Below are positions 50,030-60,095 of a DNA stretch of 64,000 nt, one piece after another. Both the position numbers and the translations under genes were made by a program. The stretch is from JBEGHD01 sp049334165 (GTDB lineage: Bacteria > Bacteroidota > Bacteroidia > Flavobacteriales_D > Sanyastnellaceae), in assembly GCA_049334165.1 (NCBI GenBank), contig JBEGHD010000003.1; one strand, written 5' to 3'. The notes under the pieces were generated by a model that was not told the origin of the DNA, searched no databases, and saw only the letters and a program-made list of their open reading frames with translations. Each line of letters begins with the position of its first letter. The first letter of the stretch is position 1.

Positions 50030-51100
50030 ATGCACCACACTATACGAATTTTCATTTTTGCTTTTGCCACGGCTCTTTTAGCCTCTTGCTCTGATTCGGG
50101 AAATGGTGGAATCAACGCAAACACCAAATCGGACACACTTAAAGTGGACTACGTGGTTGTGAAACCCGAACCTCTCATCAACAATATTGAAGTGACAGGT
50201 AGTTTGCTCCCTGGAGAATCAGCCCAGCTAACGACACAAACTGCGGGGAAAGTAGAGTCAATTTTATTTGAAGAGGGCGAAGAGGTTCGCAAAGGTCAAG
50301 TGCTCTTGAGGCTGGACGATCGCGAGTGGAATGCCCAACTTCAAAGACTTAGAGCAGAACTCGAAACGGCTGAAAAAGACCTGAATCGAAAATCTCAACT
50401 TGCCGAAGTGCAAGGGATCAGCGAAGCAGAACTTGAAGCAGCTCAACTGAAGGTGCAAACACTAGAAGCCAACATAGAAGAAACTGAAGTTCGCTTGAGC
50501 TACTCTACTATCGTTGCCCCTTTTTCAGGAAGAATTGGATTGAGAAACGTCAGTCCGGGATCCTACATCTCAGCAGGTACTGCGGTGGCCATGCTGGTTC
50601 AGGACGACCCAATAAAGCTACAGTTTGAAGTTCCGGAGCGCTACGCCTCCATGGTGACTCCGGGACAGGGATTGCGGTTTAGTGCCAACAACCGACCTGA
50701 ACCGTTTAAAGCCAGCGTTTACGCTGCCGAGCCGATGGTCAATACGGGATCGAGATCGCTGCGAGTGAGGGCTAAAGCTGACAATAAAAAGCGAGAGCTC
50801 ATTCCGGGATCCTATGCCGATATCACTTTCACGCTCGACAGTTTGGATGAGGCCATCATGGTGCCAACGGAAGCAATCATCCCCGAGTTAAACAACCAAT
50901 TGGTCTACACCTTTAAAAATGGAAAAGCAGAGAAAGTGCAAGTAAGAACGGGTGTTCGTCATCCAAAGCGAATTCAGGTAACTGAAGGCCTTCAACAAGG
51001 CGATTCGGTGGTGGTCACAGGACTACTCCAGATCAAACCTGGAATGGCCATAGCTGGCGATAAGCAATTAGAAGTTGAATCTTTTGACAAGAAAGAATAG
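50030..51100 (+). CDS. RND efflux periplasmic adaptor (membrane fusion) lipoprotein
   Basis: A 356-residue HlyD/AcrA-type adaptor linking an RND pump to TolC. The N-terminus is a lipoprotein signal (IFIFAFATALLASCSDSG; the Cys is the lipidation site). Two lipoyl half motifs (ITGSLLPGE-like VTGSLLPGESAQL with GKVESILFEEGEEVRKGQVLLRLDD, and LSYSTIVAPFSGRIGLRNVSPGSYISAGTAVAMLV) flank an alpha-hairpin (about 95-155), followed by beta-barrel and membrane-proximal domains. It starts one base after the MarR stop. Confidence 0.94.
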   Translation: MHHTIRIFIFAFATALLASCSDSGNGGINANTKSDTLKVDYVVVKPEPLINNIEVTGSLLPGESAQLTTQTAGKVESILFEEGEEVRKGQVLLRLDDREWNAQLQRLRAELETAEKDLNRKSQLAEVQGISEAELEAAQLKVQTLEANIEETEVRLSYSTIVAPFSGRIGLRNVSPGSYISAGTAVAMLVQDDPIKLQFEVPERYASMVTPGQGLRFSANNRPEPFKASVYAAEPMVNTGSRSLRVRAKADNKKRELIPGSYADITFTLDSLDEAIMVPTEAIIPELNNQLVYTFKNGKAEKVQVRTGVRHPKRIQVTEGLQQGDSVVVTGLLQIKPGMAIAGDKQLEVESFDKKE

Positions 51101-51103
51101 CAC

Positions 51104-54100
51104 ATGAATTTATCTGCTCTCAGCATTAAAAGGCCGGTACTCGCTACGGTTTTCGGAATCGTGATTTTGGTTTTCGGAGTTATCGGATTCAACTACCTCG
51201 GTGTGCGCGAATACCCGAGTGTGGATCCACCGATTGTGACGGTAACCACCAACTACACCGGTGCTGCAGCCGACATCATCGAATCTCAAATCACCGAACC
51301 TCTCGAGGAGGAAATCAACAGTGTAAGCGGGATCAAAACGCTCAGCTCAATCAGTTCCGATGGAAGGAGCACCATCAAAGTAGAGTTTCAGCTCGGCATC
51401 GACATGGACAACGCAGCCAACGATGTGCGAGACAAAGTTTCTCAGGCAATTCGTGAACTTCCTCCCGATGCCGATCCGCCTGTGGTTCAAAAGTCTGATG
51501 CCGATGCGCAAACGATTTTTACGCTAACAGTCCAAAGTAAAGAGAGAAACCTCCTCGAGCTCACCGACATCGGGATTAACACTTTCAAAGAGCGATTTCA
51601 GACGATTCAGGGAGTCAGCGAGATTTACCTATGGGGAGAAAAGCTCTACTCCATGCGACTGGAGCTCGACCCGACAAAACTTTCGGCATTCAACCTCACT
51701 CCACTCGATGTGAGAAATGCTCTTCAGGCACAGAACGTAGAACTTCCTTCTGGTAGAATCGAAGGTTATCGTACCGAACTGACGATTAGAACTTTTGGTC
51801 GATTGTCTACCGAAGAGGAATTTAACGACCTGATTGTTGCCGAGAGGGACGATTACCTCATCCGACTAAAAGATATTGGAAAAGCTTACCTGGCCCCGCA
51901 AAACGAGCGATCGCTCTTGCGCGGAAATGGCGGTGTGCCGATGATTGGTGTGGCCATTCAGCCTCAGCCGGGAGCCAACTACATAGAGATCGTAGACGAA
52001 ATTTATCGAAGGACTGAGCAAATCAAAAAAGACCTTCCCTCCGACCTCGAGCTCGGTGTGGCACTGGATACCACCAAAAATATTCGGCAGGCGATCACCG
52101 AAGTCCAGGAAACGGTGTTCATCGCCTTTGGGCTGGTTGTACTGGTCATCTTTTTCTTTTTGAGAAACTGGCGAACTACACTGATTCCCGTGATTGCCAT
52201 TCCGATTTCCCTAATCGGTTCTTTCTTTGTAATGTATGCAGCAGGGTTCTCAATCAACATTCTCACCTTGCTTGGAATTGTACTCGCTACTGGTCTGGTG
52301 GTGGACGATGCCATCGTGGTGATGGAAAATATCTATCAGCGGATTGAGCGTGGCGAAGACCGCATCCAGGCAGCCTTTGCCGGGTCAAGGGAAATTTTCT
52401 TCGCGATTATTTCGACCACGATCACTCTTGTGGCAGTCTTCCTCCCTATCATTTTCTTGCAGGGATTGACAGGTAGACTTTTCCGGGAGTTCGGAATGGT
52501 TGTAGCCGGTTCGGTCGTCATTTCATCCTTCGTATCTCTCTCCATCACACCGATGATGAGTTCGCGCTTGCTGAAAAAATCGGAGCCAAAAAGTAGACTT
52601 GGGGACAAGATTCACCGCGGCATACAAAACATGATTGATGGATACCGTAGCTCGTTGACGAAGTTTATGAACTTCAGAGTTCTGGGCTGGTTCATCATGC
52701 TGATTTCCCTAGGGATGATTTTTGGAATAGGCTACATGCTCAATTCTGAACTCGCTCCGCTGGAAGACCGCAGCCGGGTTCGACTTTTTGCAACTGCGCC
52801 AGAGGGAACTTCTTACGAAGCCATGGACGATTATGTGGAGCAAATGATCTCCATGACAGACACTATGAAAGAGCGCGAGTCGCTGCTCGCGGTAACTTCA
52901 CCGGGATTCGGATCTTCAATTTCCATCAACAAAGGATTCGTTCGCCTCACACTTGTTCCTCCAGCAGACCGCGAAAGAAGCCAAATGGAGATTGCCAACG
53001 ATCTGGCTCAGAGAGTTAAGAAATACAACTTCGCTACAACCTACGTCACTCAAGAGCCAACGATCGATGTCGGTGGTGGTGGTCTTGGAGGACTTCCTGT
53101 TCAGTTTGTGGTGCAGGCGCCTACCATCGAACAACTCAAGGAAATTATTCCCGAGTTTCAGCAAATGGCCAGGGAGAGTGGAGCTTTTGACGTGGTAGAC
53201 ACAGATTTGAAATTCACCAAGCCCGAGTTGACTGTCACCATCGATCGAAATAAGGCGAGCGAAATGGGCGTTCAGGTAGCCGACATTGCCGAAACGCTTC
53301 AGCTCATGTTTAGCGGTCAGCGATTTGGCTACTTCATTAAAGACGGAAAACAGTACTACGTGATTGGTCAGGCAAAACGTACTGATCGTGACGAGCCTCA
53401 GGATTTGACAAAAGTCACTGTTCGAAATCAAAACGGTGAACAGGTCCAGCTTTCGAACCTCGTAAACCTCGAGTTTGAAAGTGGTCCACCGCAACTCTAC
53501 CGCTACAACCGCTACGCAGCCGTTACTTTCTCTGGAGCACCTACTGCCGGCACAACGATCGGGCAGGGTATCGAAGAAATGCAAAAAGTAGCAGATGAAG
53601 TGCTTGATGCAACTTACACTACAAGCCTTGCCGGTGAATCGAAGGAATTTGCAGAAAGTGGAAACAGTTTGATTTTCGCTTTTGTACTTGCATTGGTCCT
53701 CATCTATCTGGCTCTTTCAGGTCAGTTCGAAAGTTTCCGAGATCCATTGACGATAATGCTTACCGTGCCGATGGCTCTAGCAGGGGCAGTACTTTCACTA
53801 TGGCTATTAGGACACACACTCAATATTTTTAGCCAAATCGGGATGATCGTTTTAGTTGGAATCGTCACCAAAAACGGAATTCTGATTGTCGAATTTGCCA
53901 ATCAAAAACGCGCTCAGGGAATGAGCATCAAGGAAGCAGCCATTGAAGCCGCAGCTCTGCGTTTCCGTCCGATCTTGATGACCAGCCTTGCAACAATTCT
54001 CGGGGCCTTACCCATTGCCCTGGCACTTGGTGGAGCGTCAACCAGTAGAATCCCGATGGGTGTGGCAATTATCGGTGGTTTGGCATTTTCGCTCATTTTA

Positions 54101-54205
54101 ACACTTTACGTGATTCCGGTGATTTACACCTACATCACCAGCAAGGAACCGAAAAAACTCGTAGAAGATAAAACACTCGAAAACGATGATTCCAATGAAA
54201 AATAA
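51104..54205 (+). CDS. RND efflux transporter permease (HAE1/AcrB type)
   Basis: A 1033-residue inner-membrane proton-driven pump. The start (LSALSIKRPVLATVFGIVILVFGVIGF) is the first RND helix; VREYPSVDPPIVTVTTNYTGA begins the first porter loop; helix 4 has the proton-relay pair in GLVVDDAIVVMENIYQRI; the second half repeats the plan (SGQFESFRDPLTIMLTVPMAL, GIVTKNGILIVEFANQ and PMGVAIIGG). The length is typical of multidrug pumps. It follows the adaptor by three bases and overlaps the TolC gene by eleven. Substrate unknown. Confidence 0.96.
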   Translation: MNLSALSIKRPVLATVFGIVILVFGVIGFNYLGVREYPSVDPPIVTVTTNYTGAAADIIESQITEPLEEEINSVSGIKTLSSISSDGRSTIKVEFQLGIDMDNAANDVRDKVSQAIRELPPDADPPVVQKSDADAQTIFTLTVQSKERNLLELTDIGINTFKERFQTIQGVSEIYLWGEKLYSMRLELDPTKLSAFNLTPLDVRNALQAQNVELPSGRIEGYRTELTIRTFGRLSTEEEFNDLIVAERDDYLIRLKDIGKAYLAPQNERSLLRGNGGVPMIGVAIQPQPGANYIEIVDEIYRRTEQIKKDLPSDLELGVALDTTKNIRQAITEVQETVFIAFGLVVLVIFFFLRNWRTTLIPVIAIPISLIGSFFVMYAAGFSINILTLLGIVLATGLVVDDAIVVMENIYQRIERGEDRIQAAFAGSREIFFAIISTTITLVAVFLPIIFLQGLTGRLFREFGMVVAGSVVISSFVSLSITPMMSSRLLKKSEPKSRLGDKIHRGIQNMIDGYRSSLTKFMNFRVLGWFIMLISLGMIFGIGYMLNSELAPLEDRSRVRLFATAPEGTSYEAMDDYVEQMISMTDTMKERESLLAVTSPGFGSSISINKGFVRLTLVPPADRERSQMEIANDLAQRVKKYNFATTYVTQEPTIDVGGGGLGGLPVQFVVQAPTIEQLKEIIPEFQQMARESGAFDVVDTDLKFTKPELTVTIDRNKASEMGVQVADIAETLQLMFSGQRFGYFIKDGKQYYVIGQAKRTDRDEPQDLTKVTVRNQNGEQVQLSNLVNLEFESGPPQLYRYNRYAAVTFSGAPTAGTTIGQGIEEMQKVADEVLDATYTTSLAGESKEFAESGNSLIFAFVLALVLIYLALSGQFESFRDPLTIMLTVPMALAGAVLSLWLLGHTLNIFSQIGMIVLVGIVTKNGILIVEFANQKRAQGMSIKEAAIEAAALRFRPILMTSLATILGALPIALALGGASTSRIPMGVAIIGGLAFSLILTLYVIPVIYTYITSKEPKKLVEDKTLENDDSNEK

Positions 54206-55550
54206 ACTTTCAATGAGTGCATTTTTGTCGTCTGTCAAAGTAATCTTCTTTACTATTATGCTGGCAGTATTCTCTACTGGAGTTTTGCAGGCACAGGAAG
54301 GGTCAATGTCGCTTAGCCAGATGGTGAGTACTGCACTGGAATCGAACTACGACATCCAGATTTACAGAAACCTGCAGCGCCAGGCCGAGAACACCAACAC
54401 AGTAGGAAATGCCGGGATGCTTCCAGTTATCGACCTCACCGGAGAACAATCGATTTCGATCAACAACTCGGAACAGCAGTTTTTCACTGGCGATTCGCAA
54501 CAAGCTGATGCCGCCCGGAGCGAGTCGACCTCTGCACAGGCCTCTCTACGCTGGGTAGTTTTTGACGGACTGGCCATGTTCGCTCGCAAAGATCAGCTCG
54601 AAAAGTTGGCCTTGTTGAGCAAAACCGAAACTCGCTATTACCTCGAGCAAACTGCGGCCGATTTGGCGAACGCCTACTTTCAACTCAAAAGAGAAAAGAA
54701 ATTACTCGATGCGTTTCGCGAAACCATGGAGGTTTCGAAAGCTCGTCTTGCCCTTCAGGAAAAAAGCAGCGAAGTGGGTGCCGGCACGGCCCTGGATCTG
54801 CAGCGCGCGAGAGTCGATCTCAACACCGACAGCGCTCAGGTTCTCAACCAAAAGGCACTGATTAACGAACTCCAAATTCAGATCAACCAACTAATGAGCC
54901 GGGATCTGGAAAAAACGATAGATCCGAATGAAGAGTTTAATCTTCAAGAATCCTTCGACCTGTTGCAACTGATTGAAACGGCTCAAAAAGAGAACGCTCA
55001 ACTGAGTCAACAGCAAATTCGCGAAATGGTGGCGAAAGAAGACGTAAAGATCAACCGCGGGATGATGTACCCGGAAGTTGAACTATTTGGCAACTACCAG
55101 TATGGAAGACAAAGCAACGAAGTCGGGTTTTTGCAATCGAGCCAGAGCTTCGGTCCTAACTTTGGAGTTCGTGTCAGGTTCAATCTTTTCAACGGAGGAC
55201 AACAACGCACTGCTTTGGAGAATGCCAAAATCACGGTTGAGAATGAAGCGATTCGCGTAAACCAGGTGAACCAGGAAATAAGAGCTGCAGTGCGCGTGGC
55301 TTACATCCGCTGGCAAAATGGAATGCAGCGAGTAGAACTCGAAGAGCAAAGCGTTGCGGAAGCGGATCAAACACTAAAAATCGCGCAGAAACAGTACGAA
55401 CTCGGAGCTATCAACGATGTGGAGTTTAGGACGATTCAGCTGAATGCGCTCAACGCAGAGGTCCGTTTTCTCGAAGCTCAGTTTAGCGCCAAGAGCCGCG
55501 AAATCGAGCTTCAGCAGCTCACCGGGCAACTTCTGAACGAGGTTTTGTAG
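54195..55550 (+). CDS. TolC-family outer-membrane efflux channel
   Basis: A 451-residue protein with a signal peptide (VIFFTIMLAVFSTGVLQAQ) and the two TolC halves: SLSQMVSTALESNYDIQIYRN begins the first, and EDVKINRGMMYPEVELFGNYQYG the second; long amphipathic helices occupy the rest. It forms the outer part of the tripartite pump with the two genes before it. The start is ATG 54195 (MKNKLSM), overlapping the pump gene; ATG 54186 is three codons earlier. Confidence 0.93.
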   Translation: MKNKLSMSAFLSSVKVIFFTIMLAVFSTGVLQAQEGSMSLSQMVSTALESNYDIQIYRNLQRQAENTNTVGNAGMLPVIDLTGEQSISINNSEQQFFTGDSQQADAARSESTSAQASLRWVVFDGLAMFARKDQLEKLALLSKTETRYYLEQTAADLANAYFQLKREKKLLDAFRETMEVSKARLALQEKSSEVGAGTALDLQRARVDLNTDSAQVLNQKALINELQIQINQLMSRDLEKTIDPNEEFNLQESFDLLQLIETAQKENAQLSQQQIREMVAKEDVKINRGMMYPEVELFGNYQYGRQSNEVGFLQSSQSFGPNFGVRVRFNLFNGGQQRTALENAKITVENEAIRVNQVNQEIRAAVRVAYIRWQNGMQRVELEEQSVAEADQTLKIAQKQYELGAINDVEFRTIQLNALNAEVRFLEAQFSAKSREIELQQLTGQLLNEVL

Positions 55551-55679
55551 GGCTGATGAAAATTTTCCTAATTATCCCTGTTAGAGTTTGGAGAATAAAT
55601 AGTGCTGCTAAGACGGAATTTTATAACATTGCTTTTACTACTCTCTCTTTTTGTTTGAAACCTTTAACCATTTAGTACA

Positions 55680-56657
55680 ATGAAAACTATTCAACCAAAG
55701 AACTTCCTTCTACTACTTGCTATTTCTCTCAGCTTTTGTTCAACAGAATCGTTTTGTCAATCAGGATCAATTTTTCCAAAGTGGCATGAGGGAGACACCA
55801 AAACAGCTACTTCGACAGCGCAAACTATCATCCTCATGGGTGGGGATACATTAACCTCCGTTGACGCAGAATCTGACTGGACCCTGGAGGTTATTGACAA
55901 ATCCATAGGAACTTACGAGCTTGAGATCCAAAGTAAATCAGCATCCATTGGCGACATAAATTTTTCTGGCATAACAGAAAACGATGAACTCGCTCCTGTA
56001 GCAATATTTATTAAGGGGATGGTGGATGTGGTCAGTAAATCTCTAGAAGGGCTGGAAGTAGTTTACATTATTGATAAAGATGGAGAGGCTGTAGAGATTA
56101 AAAATTATGACGAAGTTTTTAAATCCTTTAAAGATGCTACAATTCAGAACCTCCGTCATTTTGAAAAGAAGGTTCAGGAATTGACCGGAGATACGGCCTC
56201 GATGCCATTTAATGAAGAACAACTTTACAGCCAGCTAGATGCTAAAAAACCCGAAGTGAAATTGCAGCTTCTCAATGGAGTGAATTACTTAAACCAAGCT
56301 TATTACGGTGTTGAATATAACCCCGACAAGGAGCTTCATGAAAAGGCAACTTTTAGATCTTATGATGTATTGAACTTTGAGGATGTTGAAGTTAAAGGCG
56401 CTGTCGTAACTGAGGTATTGGAAAACACTGCCAACAACTTTGAAGTCCTTATGACTTTCGAGATTGACAAGGAAGACTTGATTAGCAAGTTCAAAGAAAG
56501 AGGACTTGTTGAGGACGATGGGCCAATATCGTTCACAGAAGAGTTGAGAATCTCATTTGACCCAAAGACATTCTGGGTCAAAGAGTATCAAGAATTTCTC
56601 TCGATAGAGACTTCTGAATTTAAATTCATCCAGTCTTCTTCGACAGTAATAGAATAA
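55680..56657 (+). CDS. Hypothetical secreted protein
   Basis: A 325-residue protein with a signal peptide (FLLLLAISLSFCSTESFCQ). The mature part begins GSIFPKWHEGDTKTATSTAQ and has alternating beta-strand-like segments; no recognised domain or catalytic motif and no C-terminal sorting signal. Such Bacteroidota proteins are commonly periplasmic or outer-membrane-associated. It is followed by a bidirectional terminator. Codon use is slightly more A/T-rich than in the neighbouring efflux genes. Confidence 0.75.
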   Translation: MKTIQPKNFLLLLAISLSFCSTESFCQSGSIFPKWHEGDTKTATSTAQTIILMGGDTLTSVDAESDWTLEVIDKSIGTYELEIQSKSASIGDINFSGITENDELAPVAIFIKGMVDVVSKSLEGLEVVYIIDKDGEAVEIKNYDEVFKSFKDATIQNLRHFEKKVQELTGDTASMPFNEEQLYSQLDAKKPEVKLQLLNGVNYLNQAYYGVEYNPDKELHEKATFRSYDVLNFEDVEVKGAVVTEVLENTANNFEVLMTFEIDKEDLISKFKERGLVEDDGPISFTEELRISFDPKTFWVKEYQEFLSIETSEFKFIQSSSTVIE

Positions 56658-56662
56658 AAAAA

Positions 56663-56692
56663 GCGAAGACCATAACGGCCTTCGCCTTTTCC
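56663..56692. terminator. Bidirectional terminator between convergent genes
   Basis: GCGAAG and CTTCGC form a stem with CC/GG inside the loop; A's precede and CTTTT follows, so it can serve the plus-strand gene ending at 56657 and the minus-strand M13 gene ending at 56727. Confidence 0.75.
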
Positions 56693-56726
56693 TATTTCAC
56701 TAAAATCAAAATACCTGGCTAGTAAA

Positions 56727-58790
56727 CTACCAGATTTTTGCTACTGCATCTTCCACATTTCTCATGGAATCAGCTTCCTGAACGTTGAACGCCTCAAAGA
56801 AGTCAGGCATATTCAGCAACGGTCCATTCACGCGGTACATTCCCGGTGAATGTGGGTCTGTTGCAATCTGCTCCTTGAGAGCTTCATCGCGAACTTTGTA
56901 TCGCCACAACTGACCGAAAGCAATAAAGAATTGCTGTGATGGGTTGTAGCCATTCATTTCTTTTCCAGCCTTGTATTCATCGGTTTTTTGGTAGGCATTG
57001 TAGGCCAAAATCAACCCACCGAGGTCGGCAATATTTTCTCCCATTGTGAGATCCGGCTGCACGCAAACACTATCGAACGGACAGAAGTGAGCGAAGGTCT
57101 TTCCGAGTTTGGCTGCGCGTTCTTCGAATTTGTCACGGTCGGTCTGTGACCACCAGTTTTTCATTGAACCTTCGGCATCAAACTGAGACCCCATGTCGTC
57201 AAATCCGTGGGTAAACTCATGCCCGATCACCATTCCAATTCGGCCGTAGTTCACGGCATCTGTCGCGTTGGCGTCAAAAAATGGTGGCTGCATAATTCCC
57301 GCAGGAAAGGCAATCTCGTTTTTGAGCGGGTGGTAGTAGGCATTCACCATGTGCGGTGGCATTCCCCATTCACTGTCATCGATTGGTTGCCCTAGCTTTT
57401 CGAGGTTTTTGTCCATCGAAAACTGGTGAACGGCAATCACGTTGCCGAGGTGGTCATCACTCGTAATTTCAAGACCAGTGTACTCTTCCCACTCATCAGG
57501 GTAACCGAGTTTTCTACCAAACGACTCAAGTTTTTTCTGAGCCATTTGTTTGGTTGAATCGCTCATCCATTCGAGTTTTTCCAGTCGCGCCCGAAAAGCT
57601 TCTTCGAGGTGATCCACCATGGTGTTCACTTTTTGCTTCCCTTCTTCACTAAAGTATACGTCTACGAAAGCGCGGCCAAGAGCTTCGCCAAGTTCGTTTC
57701 TCGTTATCTGATTTATCGCGCGTTTCCACCCTGGTTTTCTCTTCTCTACTCCACTTAGGGTCGTTTGGTAAAAATCGAAGGCAAGCATGGCTGTTTTGTC
57801 ATCTAACTGGCTGGCGTACGAGTTGAGTGTTCTCCAGGTGTAGTATGCTTTCCATTCGTCAGCCGGACGATCGTTCACTGCTTTATTAAATGTCTCAATG
57901 AAACCAGGTTGCGAAACAACCACAGTATCGAAACTTTCAACTCCAATTCCTTCAAAGAACCCAGTCCAATCAAAGTTTGGATATATTTCCACAAAATCGC
58001 TCGTAGCCTGTGGATTGTACTGTGCCTGTGGATTTCTAAGCTCAATCGGACTCATTGATGCATCGGCCAAGTCTTCCTCTATCGAGTAGATAATCTGCAT
58101 GTTTTCAGTAGCTTCTTCTTCTGTCTGGCCTGCGTTCATCAGCATGTCTACCATGAACTGCTTGTATTTTTCACGGATATCGACTTTCTGCTCATCAAAG
58201 TAGTAGGTCTTGTTAGGAAGTCCCAAACCGCTTTGTGAAATGTAGGCCGAATACTGATCGTTTTTCACCAGGTCTTGCTGGATGCCAAAAGAGAAGGGTC
58301 TGCCAACTCCGTTTCGGGCGAGAAAAGCTGCAAGATCTGCAGAAGATTCGCTCATTTCAATCTCATCGAGAATAAACTGAATGGGCTTTAGTCCCAATTG
58401 GTTTCTTTTCGTTGAGTCCATCACAGCCACATAAAACTTACCAACCAGATCTTTGTAACGCGGTTGGTCACCTAGCTCGCTCATCTCTTCAAGCAGTGCT
58501 TTCAGTTTCTTTTCGTTCTGTTCCTGAAGCACATTGAAACTGGACCAGCTTTTTTCTTCAGCGGGAATTTCGGTACTGTCTACCCACGATCCATTACAAA
58601 ATCGAAAGAAATTCTCGCTTGGCTTCACAGAAGTATCCATGAATTCCCAGTGGATTTTTGCAGTGTCCTTCAGCGATGTCAGCTCTCCATCTGATTTTCC
58701 CTGATCAGAATTGGAGCTTTGCGAAGTGTCACCACAAGCGGCCAGTGCTGCGACTGCAGTGAGGCCCAAAAAAGTCTTGAGGTTTGTCAT
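56727..58790 (-). CDS. M13 family zinc metallopeptidase (neprilysin-like lipoprotein)
   Basis: A 687-residue exported peptidase. The N-terminus is a lipoprotein signal (LGLTAVAALAACGDTSQ). The M13 N-terminal helical domain (WVDSTEIPAEEKSWSSFNVL) leads to the catalytic part with H524-E-F-T-H528 (HExxH zinc motif) in VIGHEFTHGFDDMGSQFD and the third zinc ligand E585 with D589 in ENIADLGG. NAYYHPLKNEIAFPAGIMQPP is the substrate-binding NAYY motif and CAC-type ends are replaced by VEDAVAKIW. It cleaves peptides, probably imported or cell-envelope ones, in the periplasm or on the surface. A -7 box lies 16 bases upstream. Confidence 0.96.
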   Translation of the reverse strand: MTNLKTFLGLTAVAALAACGDTSQSSNSDQGKSDGELTSLKDTAKIHWEFMDTSVKPSENFFRFCNGSWVDSTEIPAEEKSWSSFNVLQEQNEKKLKALLEEMSELGDQPRYKDLVGKFYVAVMDSTKRNQLGLKPIQFILDEIEMSESSADLAAFLARNGVGRPFSFGIQQDLVKNDQYSAYISQSGLGLPNKTYYFDEQKVDIREKYKQFMVDMLMNAGQTEEEATENMQIIYSIEEDLADASMSPIELRNPQAQYNPQATSDFVEIYPNFDWTGFFEGIGVESFDTVVVSQPGFIETFNKAVNDRPADEWKAYYTWRTLNSYASQLDDKTAMLAFDFYQTTLSGVEKRKPGWKRAINQITRNELGEALGRAFVDVYFSEEGKQKVNTMVDHLEEAFRARLEKLEWMSDSTKQMAQKKLESFGRKLGYPDEWEEYTGLEITSDDHLGNVIAVHQFSMDKNLEKLGQPIDDSEWGMPPHMVNAYYHPLKNEIAFPAGIMQPPFFDANATDAVNYGRIGMVIGHEFTHGFDDMGSQFDAEGSMKNWWSQTDRDKFEERAAKLGKTFAHFCPFDSVCVQPDLTMGENIADLGGLILAYNAYQKTDEYKAGKEMNGYNPSQQFFIAFGQLWRYKVRDEALKEQIATDPHSPGMYRVNGPLLNMPDFFEAFNVQEADSMRNVEDAVAKIW

Positions 58791-58805
58791 TTTCCTTGTT
58801 TTTTA

Positions 58806-58813
58806 CAAACCTA
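58806..58813 (-). promoter_or_regulatory. -7 promoter box of the M13 peptidase gene
   Basis: TAGGTTTG on the minus strand is a perfect TAnnTTTG match whose 3' end is 15 bases before the start codon, implying a very short leader. No TTG at the usual distance. Confidence 0.4.
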
Positions 58814-58877
58814 AAAAAACTGCAATGCCGGTGAGTGGTAATTTGACAGGCAGGTACATAGATAGATAAACGGACAT

Positions 58878-58913
58878 AAAAAAAGCCCGATGAGAAATTC
58901 ATCGAGCTTTTTT
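58878..58913 (-). terminator. Terminator of the T9SS cargo gene
   Basis: On the minus strand AGCTCGATGA and TCATCGGGCT pair (one G-U) around ATTTC and are followed by TTTTTT; it lies 17 bases after the stop at 58930. Confidence 0.9.
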
Positions 58914-58929
58914 GGATTTTTCCAAAATC

Positions 58930-59679
58930 TTATTTGCTCACGATCATTCTTTTAGTGGTCATCACAGCGCCATCTACTACAAGTGAGTAGAAGTAAGCAC
59001 CATTCTCAAAATCAGCTGCATTCAACAGAACCACACCATTTCTTTTGTCAAGTGCAACCTCTTTCACTTTTGCTCCAACCATGTTGTAGATTACAAATGA
59101 AGCATTGGTTGGCGTTTGACCTAAATCATACTGAATAGTAGAGAGTCCTCTAACTGGGTTTGGGGAAAGCGCTCCGAGCTCGAAGGCAGGGCCGTTTTGC
59201 TCATCAACACCTACAAGTGTTGCGCAGTTGTCACCAACGCAATAGTCAATTGTGAAGCAAGCCTCGTTACTAGAGTTTCCAACTTCCTGAAAGCAGTACT
59301 TAATTGTTGTCAGACCTTCATTTCCGTTGTAGATGTAGTATCCTGAAAACCCCTGAAAACCACTGGAAACGATGACTTCACCCGGCTCCATCACTTCATC
59401 ATTCAGTGATTGAGGAGTTGCATTTGGGTAGCAAATACCTCCCCAGCAAAAACGTTCGTCATAACCCGTAACGTTGTCAGTCATAATTTCACGGAGCACT
59501 GTTACCGTCAATTCCTGATCGGACAGGTTTTTCACATCAACGTGAGCGACTAATTCATCAGCTCCATCATCTTCTGGTGCAGCATACACTTCGTACTCTC
59601 CATTGAGAAAGCCGAACGTTTGTGCTTGCAAAGCCAAAGTGAATAAAGCGAGACTAGTAAAGAGTAGTAGTTTTTTCAT
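58930..59679 (-). CDS. Secreted protein with T9SS type A sorting domain
   Basis: A 249-residue exported protein. A signal peptide (LLLFTSLALFTLALQAQ) precedes a small beta domain of unknown type (about 20-150) with DVKNLSDQELTVTVLREI and several cysteines (FCWGGICYP, CFTIDYCVGDNC). Residues about 170-249 are a T9SS type A C-terminal domain: LSPNPVRGLSTIQYDLG, FVIYNMVGAKVKE and ENGAYFYSLVVDGAVMTTKRMIVSK. It would be exported by the PorQ-containing T9SS and left on or released from the surface. ATG 59679 is chosen; a second ATG is two codons upstream. Confidence 0.9.
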   Translation of the reverse strand: MKKLLLFTSLALFTLALQAQTFGFLNGEYEVYAAPEDDGADELVAHVDVKNLSDQELTVTVLREIMTDNVTGYDERFCWGGICYPNATPQSLNDEVMEPGEVIVSSGFQGFSGYYIYNGNEGLTTIKYCFQEVGNSSNEACFTIDYCVGDNCATLVGVDEQNGPAFELGALSPNPVRGLSTIQYDLGQTPTNASFVIYNMVGAKVKEVALDKRNGVVLLNAADFENGAYFYSLVVDGAVMTTKRMIVSK

Positions 59680-59710
59680 GAGCATAAATTTTTTTCCTTG
59701 CTGTTTGCCT

Positions 59711-59718
59711 CAAAGATA
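59711..59718 (-). promoter_or_regulatory. -7 promoter box of the T9SS cargo gene
   Basis: TATCTTTG on the minus strand, a perfect TAnnTTTG match 31 bases before ATG 59679; the -33 element is not evident. Confidence 0.45.
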
Positions 59719-60095
59719 ACAAACCATCATCAATCGGTTCTTGTAAAAATCCTTAAACCTTTGACTTGAATAACACTTCTAAAGCCATGATGTTGATTCA
59801 CTGAGAAGCCTACTTCATTTTGACCTACCATCCAAATCCTCCGCTCACAGCTGAGTACGCTTTGTATCCCAAACCAAGAGTTCGAATTCTACAGTCTCGG
59901 AGCTGTTCAATGATAACACCTACATTTCAATAATAATATTGGATTCCCAAGATGATCTCCCATCTAGCATGTGGGTCTAAAGTTCAATTCTGCAAAAGAC
60001 TCTGATGAAAGAAAGAAGAGTCTGAACTCCTAAAACCTTAAAGAAACGTCTCAGTCTTTTTTTATACATTTAGAAAACTAACTAATACCAAGATC
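59719..60095. other. Intergenic region between divergent secreted-protein genes
   Basis: About 375 bases with no credible gene. A small hairpin AGACTC/GAGTCT at 59997-60023 has no T-run. TACATTTA at 60065-60072 is one base off the -7 consensus and lies 24 bases before the gene at 60096. Confidence 0.4.
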